From contig CAKVIN010000021.1 in NCBI GenBank assembly GCA_934754425.1, positions 1-40,319 of the forward strand: DNA of 40,319 bases. The letters are read 5' to 3'. The stretch's first letter is position 1. Each line of letters begins with the position of its first letter. The position numbers and the translations under genes are program-made. A model generated the notes under the pieces. That model searched no databases. It was not told the origin of the DNA and worked only from the letters and a program-made list of their open reading frames with translations. Of the stretch, positions 1 to 7,503 are shown piece after piece. This DNA is from an uncultured Candidatus Melainabacteria bacterium. Its GTDB lineage: Bacteria; Cyanobacteriota; Vampirovibrionia; Gastranaerophilales; Gastranaerophilaceae.

Positions 1-227
1 TTAAAAAGATTATTTTGCGGAATATCTTCTTCTTTGATATCAGAATCAAATTCAATTTCATTTTGTTTTTTATCTTCCGAACGCTCAAACATATCTTCTT
101 CTTCATCTTCTTTACGTTTTTTGTTTTGGCGAAAATACATTCCGCCTCCGCCCATGCCACCACCGTCTTTGTATGTAGCTTGAGTTTTGTTGATTGGGTT
201 GATATTACTATTGAAATCAAAAGACAT
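1..227 (-). CDS. Partial hypothetical protein, N-terminal 75 residues
   Basis: An open frame on the minus strand starts at the ATG at 227-225 and runs off the left edge, so only the first 75 residues are seen. An AAGG stretch lies about 10 nt before the ATG. The protein opens with MSFDFNSNINPIN, has a glycine/methionine-rich patch (GGGMGGGGM, about residues 22-30), then a strongly charged Lys/Glu/Asp part. It is low in complexity and has no recognisable domain. The plus-strand frame over the same bases is phenylalanine-rich and looks like the shadow of this acidic, lysine-rich coding. It is divergent from the metallophosphoesterase gene. Function unknown; the gene could prove spurious because the stop lies outside the window. 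Confidence 0.55.
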   Translation of the reverse strand, partial: MSFDFNSNINPINKTQATYKDGGGMGGGGMYFRQNKKRKEDEEEDMFERSEDKKQNEIEFDSDIKEEDIPQNNLF

Positions 228-312
228 AATATCTGCCTTTTTATTATACATTGCATGTATATTATAACATATTTTCCATATTTTGTGCTAAAATCGTACT
301 GTTGAGGTGAAA

Positions 313-1101
313 ATGAAAAAAATTTTGAGCTTGTTTTTTACATCTATAATTTTATCCGGTATATACGGAATATGTGAAGCAAAAGATTTACGTTTTGTAC
401 AAATTACTGACGTAAGATATTCTGCTGGAGCTGATAACCAGATTTTTGCAAATGTTATAAAAGATGTTAATAAGCAAAAAAATGTTGAATTTGTTGTTTT
501 TACTGGCGATAATCTAAATAGACCTTCTGTTGATGACTTAGACGGATTTATTAAAGAAGCAAAAAAATTAAATTGTCCATATTATGTTGTAATTGGTGAT
601 AAAGATGTTAATAAATTGAAACATCTTAGCAAGATAGAGTACGCAAAATATTTAAACAAACATATTCGCAAATACAAGCCGGAAACTCCTAGTTATACAT
701 TTGTTAAAGATAATGTAGTGTTTGTTGTAGTCGATGGTGCAAAAGATGTTATTCCCGGTACAAATGGATATTTTAAGGCAGATGTTTTAACTTGGCTTGA
801 TGATGAGTTAACAAAATACAATGATAAAAATGTTATAATTTTACAACATTTTCCAATAATTCCGCCGGCAGAAAAAGAATCTTATTATACTTTTAAGCCG
901 GAAGAATATATGAAAGTTCTTGCAAAACATAATAATGTAAAAGCAATTATTTCCGGACATTTCGGGGTTAATAATGAAAAAACTGTGAATAATGTAAGTC
1001 ATATTTCTACATCAGGAATCCCTTCTTACAGAATAATTGATATAATGGATGCAGAAACTTCTAATCCAACGATTTGGGCTCAATTAAAGCAAGCCGAATA
1101 A
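313..1101 (+). CDS. Secreted calcineurin-like metallophosphoesterase with altered metal ligands
   Basis: 262 residues, probably an exported phosphoesterase-fold protein. An N-terminal signal peptide (residues 1-23, hydrophobic core LSLFFTSIILSGIYGI, likely cleavage after CEA) is followed by the calcineurin-like motif series in the right order: ITDVRY (D33), TGDN (G65-D66), IGDKD (95-98), QHFP (H179) and SGHFG (215-218). Several canonical metal ligands are replaced: D-x-H reads D-x-R, GNH(D/E) reads GDKD, and GHxH lacks its second histidine. Catalysis may therefore be weakened or changed. The ATG at 313 is preferred over the in-frame GTG at 307, because GAGG at 304-307 then has proper spacing. 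A TGTGCTAAAAT-type extended -10 lies just upstream. It converges on, and overlaps by 18 nt, the gene on the other strand. Confidence 0.8.
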   Translation: MKKILSLFFTSIILSGIYGICEAKDLRFVQITDVRYSAGADNQIFANVIKDVNKQKNVEFVVFTGDNLNRPSVDDLDGFIKEAKKLNCPYYVVIGDKDVNKLKHLSKIEYAKYLNKHIRKYKPETPSYTFVKDNVVFVVVDGAKDVIPGTNGYFKADVLTWLDDELTKYNDKNVIILQHFPIIPPAEKESYYTFKPEEYMKVLAKHNNVKAIISGHFGVNNEKTVNNVSHISTSGIPSYRIIDIMDAETSNPTIWAQLKQAE

Positions 1102-1827
1102 TAAAAGTTTGCAAGTTGCTAAAGCCAAACCTTTTACACCTGTATATTTTTGTTCACGTTTAGAATTAATATTTTGAAAATCTAAGTTTTCGCCAAAATT
1201 ATATTTTTCTAAAATATCACCAAAGCCTTCAACATTTTGTAAAAGCTTGCTTGTTTTGTAATGATTTCTTAATGACATTTTTTTCTCCGGCTTAAATTCC
1301 GGCGAAGAAGCTATGTTATCACAAAGCATACTTTTTAGGTTCATTTCTTTTCCGCTTTCAGGATGGTGCATAGAATGTTTTCTATGAAAATTTGATACAA
1401 ATGATTTTGGAAAACCTAAAAGATACATAATCATTTTATCCGCATCGTGTGTAATTGCATCAATAGAATTTTTGCCATAAAGTTCTTTTTCAATCAGAGC
1501 AAAAACAATTTTGTGATCGTATGTGTGTTTTATATTTTTTACATAATTTTTTGCATATTGTTTTATTTTAGAAATTGTTTTTTGTAACAAAGATTGCTTT
1601 TTTAATGTTTGTATCGGTTTAATGCTCAAAAGACCGGCAACGCACTCTGCATCTGCCGGTCTTTTCACAAACGTATCTACACTTTCTTTAAACACATTTT
1701 CAGGTACACGATAAACTCCTTGAAATGTCACTCCTGCATCATTCCCAACTCGATGTCGGTTCTCAGGAAAATTTTGATAAAAATTAGGGTTAATATTACA
1801 CTTTATGTCCATAATTAATTTTTGCAT
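1084..1827 (-). CDS. Hypothetical protein with His-rich motif and N-terminal TFQG motif
   Basis: 247 residues if translation starts at 1827; the ATG at 1812 (MDIKCNINPNF) is an alternative that resembles the M-x-I openings of other proteins here. Neither has a clear Shine-Dalgarno. Near the N-terminus is VTFQGVYR (about residue 33), the short S/T/N-F-x-G/A motif shared with other unrelated proteins in this window. The middle carries an HD (ITHDADK) followed by HRKHSMHHPESG. The order HD...HxxxxHHPE recalls small HD-like families such as DUF5662, but I cannot confirm this. The C-terminus ends in a short hydrophobic stretch. It overlaps the 3' end of the metallophosphoesterase gene tail to tail. 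Function unknown. Confidence 0.65.
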   Translation of the reverse strand: MQKLIMDIKCNINPNFYQNFPENRHRVGNDAGVTFQGVYRVPENVFKESVDTFVKRPADAECVAGLLSIKPIQTLKKQSLLQKTISKIKQYAKNYVKNIKHTYDHKIVFALIEKELYGKNSIDAITHDADKMIMYLLGFPKSFVSNFHRKHSMHHPESGKEMNLKSMLCDNIASSPEFKPEKKMSLRNHYKTSKLLQNVEGFGDILEKYNFGENLDFQNINSKREQKYTGVKGLALATCKLLLFGLL

Positions 1828-1910
1828 AAAAATTTTTTATTGCAACAAGAAATTTTATTTTTTAATATGTAAAATATTAATAGAATTGGAAAAAATTTGC
1901 TATGTAATTT

Positions 1911-2270
1911 TTATAAATTAATAAACCTCAAAAATTCTTTCCAGAAGCCTTGTTTACCGGTATGCCATTTGTGTGCAACTCCTTTATAGTAAGGTTCATA
2001 ATCAGCAATTATATTACGTGGCAAACTTTTGCCTTGAGCCAGAGTTTGAGCAATAAATTCCAAATAATCATCCTGTTCTTCTCTGTATTCAAAATCTTTA
2101 TATCTGAAATCCTCATCCGCTGCATAATGAACAAGAGCGTGGTAAGCGCATTCAATACTCTTATCATCTCCATCCGGAAATAATGCTATTGCTTCTCTGA
2201 CATTTTTTCTTTCGGTTAAAACTGCGTATATAAGTCTTGCTACGAATTTTCTGTTTTGTATATTTTCCAT
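1911..2270 (-). CDS. Hypothetical protein, 119 aa
   Basis: A mostly helical, charged protein starting MENIQNRKFVARLIYAVL, with no signal peptide or membrane segment. The sequence has balanced composition with Trp, Tyr and His residues (for example YEPYYKGVAHKWHTGKQ), which argues for a real globular protein. It starts only 6 nt after the stop of the upstream lipoprotein gene, so the two are almost certainly co-transcribed. No catalytic motif is visible and I do not recognise the family. Start at 2270 is chosen from the tight junction; the Shine-Dalgarno is weak. Confidence 0.7.
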   Translation of the reverse strand: MENIQNRKFVARLIYAVLTERKNVREAIALFPDGDDKSIECAYHALVHYAADEDFRYKDFEYREEQDDYLEFIAQTLAQGKSLPRNIIADYEPYYKGVAHKWHTGKQGFWKEFLRFINL

Positions 2271-2276
2271 AATATG

Positions 2277-2519
2277 TTAATAAGGATTTTTTATTTTAAA
2301 GTCAAAATTTGGATTTTTTGGTCCAAAATCTGCGTTGTATTTAAGTTTAGGCCCTTCTGATAAATCTATAATTCCTTTTTGCTCATTTTTAGGAGGTTCC
2401 ACATATTGTTGGAAACGTCGTTTTGTTTTAATCATTGTTGTAGGTTGTTTTGAACTACAAGCTGATAATAACAAAGATGTTATGGAAAAACATAAAATAA
2501 GAACACAGATTTTTTTCAT
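2277..2519 (-). CDS. Small lipoprotein, 80 aa
   Basis: The N-terminus is a lipoprotein signal peptide: KK, a hydrophobic core and the lipobox LLSAC, giving acylation at Cys21. The mature part (about 60 residues) is polar, Lys/Pro-rich and likely unstructured, ending FDFKIKNPY. A GAGGG Shine-Dalgarno precedes the ATG, and a TGTTAAAAT extended -10 lies near 2540-2550 on the minus strand, so this gene probably begins the operon with the 119-residue gene behind it. The mature protein matches nothing I know; a small envelope-associated lipoprotein is the safest statement. Confidence 0.72.
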   Translation of the reverse strand: MKKICVLILCFSITSLLLSACSSKQPTTMIKTKRRFQQYVEPPKNEQKGIIDLSEGPKLKYNADFGPKNPNFDFKIKNPY

Positions 2520-2580
2520 AAAACCCTCACTGTACCTATTTTAACATATTTTAAGTTGATTTTATCCTGCTAAAGAATGA

Positions 2581-3522
2581 TTATTTTACAAAGCAAGCGC
2601 AAAAATGTTCAGCATGTCTTTCAGTAAGTTCAGGTACTTTTGTATCACAAACACCGGATTTGAAATAATCACATCTTGGGTGGAATTTGCATCCAAAAAT
2701 CTCTTCCGTAATATTTGGCGGTGCACCTTCAATTGTTTTAAGTTTTAAATTTGGGTTTCTTGTCGGAAGTGAATTTAACAATGCTATTGTATAAGGATGA
2801 ATTGGGTTGGATAAAATATTTTTTCCTTCTTCTACAATGTGTCCGGAGTACATAACAGAAATACTATCAGCATAATTACTGATTAACGCTAAATCGTGAG
2901 AAATTAGAAGGATTGTTGTTCCAAATTCTTTTTTAATATCGCTAAGTAAATCCATAATTTGTTTTTGTATAGTGACATCAAGCGCTGTGGTTGGTTCGTC
3001 AGCAATAATCAATTCTGCATTACAAGCAAGTGCCATAGCAATAATTATTCTTTGTTTCATTCCGCCTGAAAATTCGTGCGGATAAAAATCAAGTTTCTTA
3101 TCAATTTCCGGAATACAAACCATATCCATAACTTCACGAGCTTTTCTAAGAGCTTGTCGTTCAGTTACTTTTGTATGCGCTTTGATTGATTCGACAAGTT
3201 GATTGCCGATTGTGTAAAGCGGATTAAGTGAAGTCATCGGGTCTTGTGGAATTAGCGCTATTTTATTCCCTCTTAGCTCTCTCATCTTAGAGTTTTTGTA
3301 TTCTAAAATATTTTCATTATTAAAATAAATTTCTCCGGTTTTAATTTTAGCCATCTTTGGCAAAAGTCTGATTATTGACATTGCAGTCATACTTTTTCCG
3401 CAACCTGATTCTCCGACAAGTGCGTGCATTAAACCTTTTTTTAGGCTTAAATTTACATTGTATAAAACTTGATATTTATCAATAAACAAACTCAGATTTT
3501 TTATTTCTAAAATATTTTCCAT
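2581..3522 (-). CDS. dppD: Oligopeptide/dipeptide ABC transporter ATP-binding protein (DppD/OppD family)
   Basis: 313 residues, full length for the family. It should energise import of peptides (or nickel or another DppD-family substrate) at the inner face of the cytoplasmic membrane. Visible motifs: Walker A GESGCGKS (37-44), Q-loop LIPQDPMTSLNPLY, signature FSGGMKQR, Walker B LIIADEPTTALD, switch His LLISHD, and the C-terminal oligopeptide-transporter segment GCKFHPRC with its CxxxxxxxC pattern. No permease or binding-protein gene is next to it, so the partners must be elsewhere. The ATG lacks a Shine-Dalgarno, but a TAAAAT hexamer sits exactly 6 nt upstream, suggesting a leaderless mRNA. 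Substrate cannot be told from sequence. Confidence 0.92.
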   Translation of the reverse strand: MENILEIKNLSLFIDKYQVLYNVNLSLKKGLMHALVGESGCGKSMTAMSIIRLLPKMAKIKTGEIYFNNENILEYKNSKMRELRGNKIALIPQDPMTSLNPLYTIGNQLVESIKAHTKVTERQALRKAREVMDMVCIPEIDKKLDFYPHEFSGGMKQRIIIAMALACNAELIIADEPTTALDVTIQKQIMDLLSDIKKEFGTTILLISHDLALISNYADSISVMYSGHIVEEGKNILSNPIHPYTIALLNSLPTRNPNLKLKTIEGAPPNITEEIFGCKFHPRCDYFKSGVCDTKVPELTERHAEHFCACFVK

Positions 3523-3528
3523 AAGAAT

Positions 3529-3534
3529 ATTTTA
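3529..3534 (-). promoter_or_regulatory. Candidate -10 box for leaderless dppD transcript
   Basis: TAAAAT on the minus strand followed by six bases (ATTCTT) and the dppD ATG at 3522. No purine-rich ribosome-binding sequence lies in the preceding 15 nt. There is no TG extension and no good -35, so this is the weakest of the series. Confidence 0.35.
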
Positions 3535-3578
3535 AAACTTTTTATGAAAAAATAAAATAAGCAGATAAGATGATTTGA

Positions 3579-4127
3579 TTACAATTCAAAATATTCGGCT
3601 TTGTTCAAAGTTCTTTCGTCACGATAATAGCTATTATATAATTTTGCTTTTTTTACTATATTATACCATTGGTTGTAATTCGCAATGAAATCATCTTTAT
3701 CTTTATTTATATAATGTATTGTAACAATACCTTCGTATCCTCTTGCAACTCTAAAAAATTCGCATTGAGCTTCAATTTTATTATAATTTTTTGTACATCT
3801 GCCAACAATTGCATCTTCCGGTGTAAGTCTAAGTGTTTTATAGTCTGCAGTAGGATTAACTTTCATTAAACGTGCTGTGCTATTATATAAAAAAACATTT
3901 ACTGGAAATGTAGAATGTTTATAAGAATGGATAACAATTGTTTTGTTCCAATAGTTACTATTTTGACCTTTAGGAGCGTATTGCAAAATTGCTTCATTGC
4001 CTATTTTTTTGTAATAAGTTTTGACCCACAATTCTTTATCCGGAAATTTGATAATAATTGTTTCGTAGGCTGCAACAACAAGTGTTGAAATAAAAAATAA
4101 TAAACTAAATAAAAGGACTTTTTTCAT
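3579..4127 (-). CDS. Secreted hypothetical protein, 182 aa
   Basis: Begins MKKVLLFSLLFFISTLVVAAYE, a clear Sec signal peptide with probable cleavage after VVAA or nearby. The mature part (about 160 residues) is rich in Lys, Tyr and Asn and has two cysteines (GRCTKNYNKIEAQCEF) that could form a disulfide outside the membrane. The ATG at 4127 is preferred to an ATG 24 nt upstream because AAAGGA lies about 11 nt before it and the signal peptide then starts properly. It overlaps the end of the Nif3-like gene by 23 nt, so it is the last gene of a coaBC-nif3-like-secreted protein operon. Family not recognised. Confidence 0.75.
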   Translation of the reverse strand: MKKVLLFSLLFFISTLVVAAYETIIIKFPDKELWVKTYYKKIGNEAILQYAPKGQNSNYWNKTIVIHSYKHSTFPVNVFLYNSTARLMKVNPTADYKTLRLTPEDAIVGRCTKNYNKIEAQCEFFRVARGYEGIVTIHYINKDKDDFIANYNQWYNIVKKAKLYNSYYRDERTLNKAEYFEL

Positions 4128-4773
4128 CCGCAATAATTCCTTTATCTCCAACTTGTGTAATTGTTTTTAAAATTTGGGGTGCAAAAATTTCGCTTTCAAA
4201 ATGTCCTATATCAAATACAACTTTTTTAGAATCCAATGCCGTATGAAATTTTAAATCTCCTGTTACAAATGCATCGGTTTCACCTATGAATTCTGAACCT
4301 GAACCGGCACAAAACCCTATTGTTTTTATTTTTTTTGCGTTCAAGTTATTAACATATCTGAGATTTGGAGAAATTTTTAATAATTTTTCTTTTAATTCGT
4401 CTATAGAAATTGATTCTTTTAATTCTACAATCCTAACGAAATCATCAGTAGCTGTTTTTTTAAATCCTAATTCTTTGATTAAAGTATCTGTTGTTCCGCC
4501 TTCTGCTCTATCAAGGTTTGTGTGTGCGCAATAAATATTGATATTTTTATACTCTAAAGGTACGAAAAACATTGGATGATGAGAAATTATCATATCGCAT
4601 TTTTTTTCTTGAGCTTGTTTTACAACATTTTCTGTCACCGTTAATGCAAATAATATTTTTTTCACTTCAATATTATCAACTTTATCTACAATCCAGCCGG
4701 AACAATCCCATTTCTCTTGTGTTTCAAGTGGTGCAAATTTTTCAATTTTGCTTACAATTTCGTATTTATTCAA
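4105..4773 (-). CDS. Nif3-like dinuclear metal centre protein (YbgI/YqfO family)
   Basis: 222 residues. Members form hexameric rings with a two-metal site and are often labelled GTP cyclohydrolase 1 type 2; the true role is unsettled. Family signatures: the metal-binding MIISHHPMFF, the HTNLDRAEGGTTD block, and the late glycine-rich region FCAGSGSEF followed by GDLKFHTALD and GHFESE. The start is taken as a TTG at 4773 (then NKYEIVSKIEKF), because a GGAGGAAA ribosome-binding site lies just upstream and family members begin about there. A longer frame from 4824 would add an unlikely N-terminus lying inside coaBC. The gene overlaps the coaBC stop by 8 nt, which implies translational coupling. 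Confidence 0.88.
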   Translation of the reverse strand: MNKYEIVSKIEKFAPLETQEKWDCSGWIVDKVDNIEVKKILFALTVTENVVKQAQEKKCDMIISHHPMFFVPLEYKNINIYCAHTNLDRAEGGTTDTLIKELGFKKTATDDFVRIVELKESISIDELKEKLLKISPNLRYVNNLNAKKIKTIGFCAGSGSEFIGETDAFVTGDLKFHTALDSKKVVFDIGHFESEIFAPQILKTITQVGDKGIIADEKSPFI

Positions 4774-5947
4774 AAATTTCCTCCAGAATACGTTTAGCAA
4801 TATTATTTTTTGTATTCTTTGCAATATGTTTAATATTTAATGCTTTATCAATGATATAAACTTCATTTTCATCTGCATTAAATCCGATATCTTTTCTTGA
4901 AATATCGTTTGCAACCAATAAATCGCATCCTTTTTTTTGAATTTTTGCTTTAGCGTTTTCTAGCAAATTTTCACTTTCTGCACAAAATCCCACAATTTTT
5001 GTTTTGCCATTATTTATAGAACATATTCCTTGCAAAATATCAGGATTTTTAATAAGTTTTAATGTAACTTCTGAATTTTCGTTTGAATCTTTTTTAATTT
5101 TTTGTTCAGAAACATTTTCAACTCTATAATCAGAAACAGCTGCTGCCATAATTACACAATCTTGTTCTGAGAAATTTTTCTTTACTTCATTTTCCATTTC
5201 AAGAGCAGTTTCTACTACAATGTTTTTATATGGTTTATTCACGGCAAATGTTGAAATCAACGTGACTTTAGCTCCCATATCATGAGCAATGTCAGCAAGT
5301 GCCTTTCCCATTTTTCCGGAAGAAGCATTAGAAATAAATCTTACAGGATCAATTTTTTCTTTTGTTCCACCTGCTGTAATCAAGATTTTTTTATTTTTTA
5401 AAATTTGTTTTTCAGCAAAAATAGTTGATGTAGCTTCAAAAATATCTTCCGGCTCTTTCATTCTTCCGATAGCATTTACACCACAAGCCAAATATCCGGT
5501 TTCCGGCTCTAAAATATGGTAGCCGTGGGATTTAAGCTTCTGCAAATTTTCTTGAACAAAAGGATTATTCCACATGTTATTATTCATCGCCGGAGCAAGA
5601 AGAATAGGTTTTGAAAATGCGCAAGCGGTTGATAACAAAAGATTATCACAAATTCCGTTTGCGATTTTACTAATTGTGTTTGCGCTCGCCGGTGCAATAA
5701 CAAAAATGTCAGATTCTGTTAGAGCTATATGTTCCGGTTTGTATTCGTCAATTTCAAAATTATCAACGTAAACTTCGTTACCGGAAAGAGTTTGTAAAGT
5801 TAATTTAGTAACAAAATTTAAAGCATTTGGAGTTACAACAACTCTTACATTTGCACCGGCTTTTTTATAAAGCCTGATAAGTGTACATATTTTGTACGCT
5901 GCAATTCCGCCTGTTATCCCAATCAATATGTTTTTATTTTCTAGCAT
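4766..5947 (-). CDS. coaBC: Bifunctional phosphopantothenoylcysteine decarboxylase / phosphopantothenate-cysteine ligase
   Basis: 393 residues, normal length for the two-domain coenzyme A enzyme. The N-terminal CoaC flavoprotein part has ITGGIAAYK (11-19), the catalytic His in PEHIAL (H73), PAMNNNMW (119-126) and the catalytic Cys in GYLACGVNAIGRM (C155). The C-terminal CoaB ligase part begins about residue 185 with ITAGGTKEKIDPVRFISN and SSGKMG and contains the AAAVSDY loop. Together they condense 4'-phosphopantothenate with cysteine and decarboxylate the product. It heads an operon with the Nif3-like gene and a secreted protein. The ATG has no Shine-Dalgarno but sits 6 nt after TGCTATAAT, so the mRNA is probably leaderless. 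It is divergent from rnhB. Confidence 0.96.
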   Translation of the reverse strand: MLENKNILIGITGGIAAYKICTLIRLYKKAGANVRVVVTPNALNFVTKLTLQTLSGNEVYVDNFEIDEYKPEHIALTESDIFVIAPASANTISKIANGICDNLLLSTACAFSKPILLAPAMNNNMWNNPFVQENLQKLKSHGYHILEPETGYLACGVNAIGRMKEPEDIFEATSTIFAEKQILKNKKILITAGGTKEKIDPVRFISNASSGKMGKALADIAHDMGAKVTLISTFAVNKPYKNIVVETALEMENEVKKNFSEQDCVIMAAAVSDYRVENVSEQKIKKDSNENSEVTLKLIKNPDILQGICSINNGKTKIVGFCAESENLLENAKAKIQKKGCDLLVANDISRKDIGFNADENEVYIIDKALNIKHIAKNTKNNIAKRILEEIFE

Positions 5948-5953
5948 AGTTGT

Positions 5954-5962
5954 ATTATAGCA
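5954..5962 (-). promoter_or_regulatory. Extended -10 promoter, leaderless coaBC
   Basis: TGCTATAAT on the minus strand followed by ACAACT and then the coaBC ATG at 5947. A start point about 7 nt after the hexamer falls on the ATG. No Shine-Dalgarno is present. Confidence 0.6.
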
Positions 5963-5974
5963 TATAAATAAAAG

Positions 5975-6002
5975 TTCAAATTAGTCATTTTTATACTAAA
6001 AT
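5975..6002 (+). promoter_or_regulatory. Promoter for leaderless rnhB
   Basis: TTCAAA (5975-5980), 16-nt spacer, TAAAAT (5997-6002), then AACTTT and the rnhB ATG at 6009. The -35 lies within the upstream region of the divergent coaBC promoter, so polymerase binding at the two may interfere. Confidence 0.5.
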
Positions 6003-6008
6003 AACTTT

Positions 6009-6641
6009 ATGACATCAGAATTACTTTTTAAATTTGATAATGATTTTCAACGACCGATTGTCGGTACGGATGAAGCCGGAAGAGGCCCTGCGGCGGGTGG
6101 AGTTTTTGCAGCAGCCGTTGAGTTTGAAGAAGTTACAGAAGGGTTAATCAAGGATTTAGCAATTCTTAATGACTCAAAAAAGTTGACATCTAAAAAGCGT
6201 GAGTCAATTTATGACATTATAAAAAATAATACAAACAACAAAATTATTTGTATTGAAGTAGAAGAAATTGAAAAAATCAATATACTAAATTCATCCTTAA
6301 AAGCTATGAATTTGGCTTGTTCTTCAGTAATATCAAAGCCTAAAACACTTGTTCTTGTTGATGGAAATAAATTAATCAAGGATTTTGCTTGCGAGCAACA
6401 ATATGTAATAAAAGGTGATTCGAAGTCGGCTTCTATTGCGGCTGCGAGTGTTTTGGCAAAAGTTACTCGTGACAGGTATATGGAAAAACTTCATGATGAG
6501 TTTCCGATGTATAATTGGGCTAAAAACGCAGGATATTTAACAAAAGAACATCTTGATGCGATTGATAAATTCGGATTGTGTAAATATCACAGACCGTCTT
6601 TTCTAAGAAAGCATTTTGCAAAACAATTGACGTTAGTGTAA
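6009..6641 (+). CDS. rnhB: Ribonuclease HII
   Basis: 210 residues, typical length. It cleaves the RNA strand of RNA-DNA hybrids and single ribonucleotides in DNA. Signature motifs: GTDEAGRGPAAGG (first catalytic Asp and Glu), NDSKKLTSKKRE, LVDGNK (catalytic Asp), and KGDSKSASIAAASVLAKVTRDR near the active site (the run begins about residue 137). The C-terminal part keeps the GYLTKEH and HRPSF blocks. Translation starts at the ATG at 6009 without a Shine-Dalgarno, matching a leaderless promoter. It is convergent with the mscS-type gene, with only 17 nt between stops, so no separate terminator is evident there. Confidence 0.96.
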   Translation: MTSELLFKFDNDFQRPIVGTDEAGRGPAAGGVFAAAVEFEEVTEGLIKDLAILNDSKKLTSKKRESIYDIIKNNTNNKIICIEVEEIEKINILNSSLKAMNLACSSVISKPKTLVLVDGNKLIKDFACEQQYVIKGDSKSASIAAASVLAKVTRDRYMEKLHDEFPMYNWAKNAGYLTKEHLDAIDKFGLCKYHRPSFLRKHFAKQLTLV

Positions 6642-6658
6642 TTGTTTTTGAATATCTC

Positions 6659-7495
6659 TTATTTTGCCATATAAACACTTGTTGAAGGGAATGCAAATTC
6701 AATACCTTCTGCTCTATATCTGTGAATAATTTGTTTAATTACATCACTTTTTATATGAACAAATTTTGCCCAGCTTACTTCTTTAGTGTGAGCTACAATT
6801 CTTATTTGGATTGAACTGGCAGCTAAATTTTCAAAAAATACTTCTGTATTATCTAATATAGCAGAATTTTCTTCTGCAATTTCTTTCAAAATTCTACAAG
6901 CAGTATCCAATTTTTCGTTAGAAGTTCCATATTCAACGTCGACTGTGATATCAATTCTTCTTAAATTCGCCATTGAAACATTTGTAATTTCTTCATTAGC
7001 CAGTTGGTTATTTGGAACATTGATAACAAAACCTTCTACTGTTCTTATTGTAGTAGAACGTAAATTTATGTTTTCAACAAAGCCTTCATATCCGTTGAAT
7101 TTTATATAATCACCAATTTTATAAACTCTATCGGCTAATAATCCGACTGAACCAAAAACATTTCCTATAGCTTCTTTTGCTGCAAAACCAACTGCTAAAC
7201 CGGTAATTCCGAAACCTGCGATAAGAGAAGTTACGTTATAACCAAAACTTTGTAAAAATCCAGCAAGTAATAAAAATATTATTATTGCTTTTAATATTTT
7301 GGATAAAATTGGTAATAGATTGAGAAGTGGTGAATCAGAATTCTTTTGTCGAAGTTTTTTATCTATATTTTTACTAAAAACATCAATTATAGAAGAAATT
7401 CCCCAAATCAAAATTATATTAATAACAACACCAATAATAAATCTGGCATGCATATTTAAAAATTTTAAAATCGGCTCAAAAAACATATCAATCAT
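6659..7495 (-). CDS. Small-conductance mechanosensitive channel, MscS family
   Basis: 278 residues, close to the minimal three-helix MscS architecture. Transmembrane stretches lie at about 17-37, 61-85 and 88-118; the last is the Gly/Ala-rich pore helix LIAGFGITGLAVGFAAKEAI. The cytoplasmic beta domain follows with GDYIKFNGYEGFVENI and PNNQLANEEI, and the alpha-beta end closes with IKQIIHRYRAEGIEFAFP. It should open under membrane tension and release solutes during osmotic downshock. It begins 8 nt after the cysteine desulfurase stop, with AAAGGAT before the ATG, so the two are co-transcribed. The pairing has no obvious functional reason. Confidence 0.92.
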   Translation of the reverse strand: MIDMFFEPILKFLNMHARFIIGVVINIILIWGISSIIDVFSKNIDKKLRQKNSDSPLLNLLPILSKILKAIIIFLLLAGFLQSFGYNVTSLIAGFGITGLAVGFAAKEAIGNVFGSVGLLADRVYKIGDYIKFNGYEGFVENINLRSTTIRTVEGFVINVPNNQLANEEITNVSMANLRRIDITVDVEYGTSNEKLDTACRILKEIAEENSAILDNTEVFFENLAASSIQIRIVAHTKEVSWAKFVHIKSDVIKQIIHRYRAEGIEFAFPSTSVYMAK

Positions 7496-7503
7496 TATTT
7501 ATT

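Noticed and set aside
15..305. Plus-strand 96-codon frame at the left edge
   Set aside because: Translation is Phe/Ile-rich nonsense (IFFFIFFTFF); the minus strand gives a better acidic/lysine-rich protein with a ribosome-binding site.
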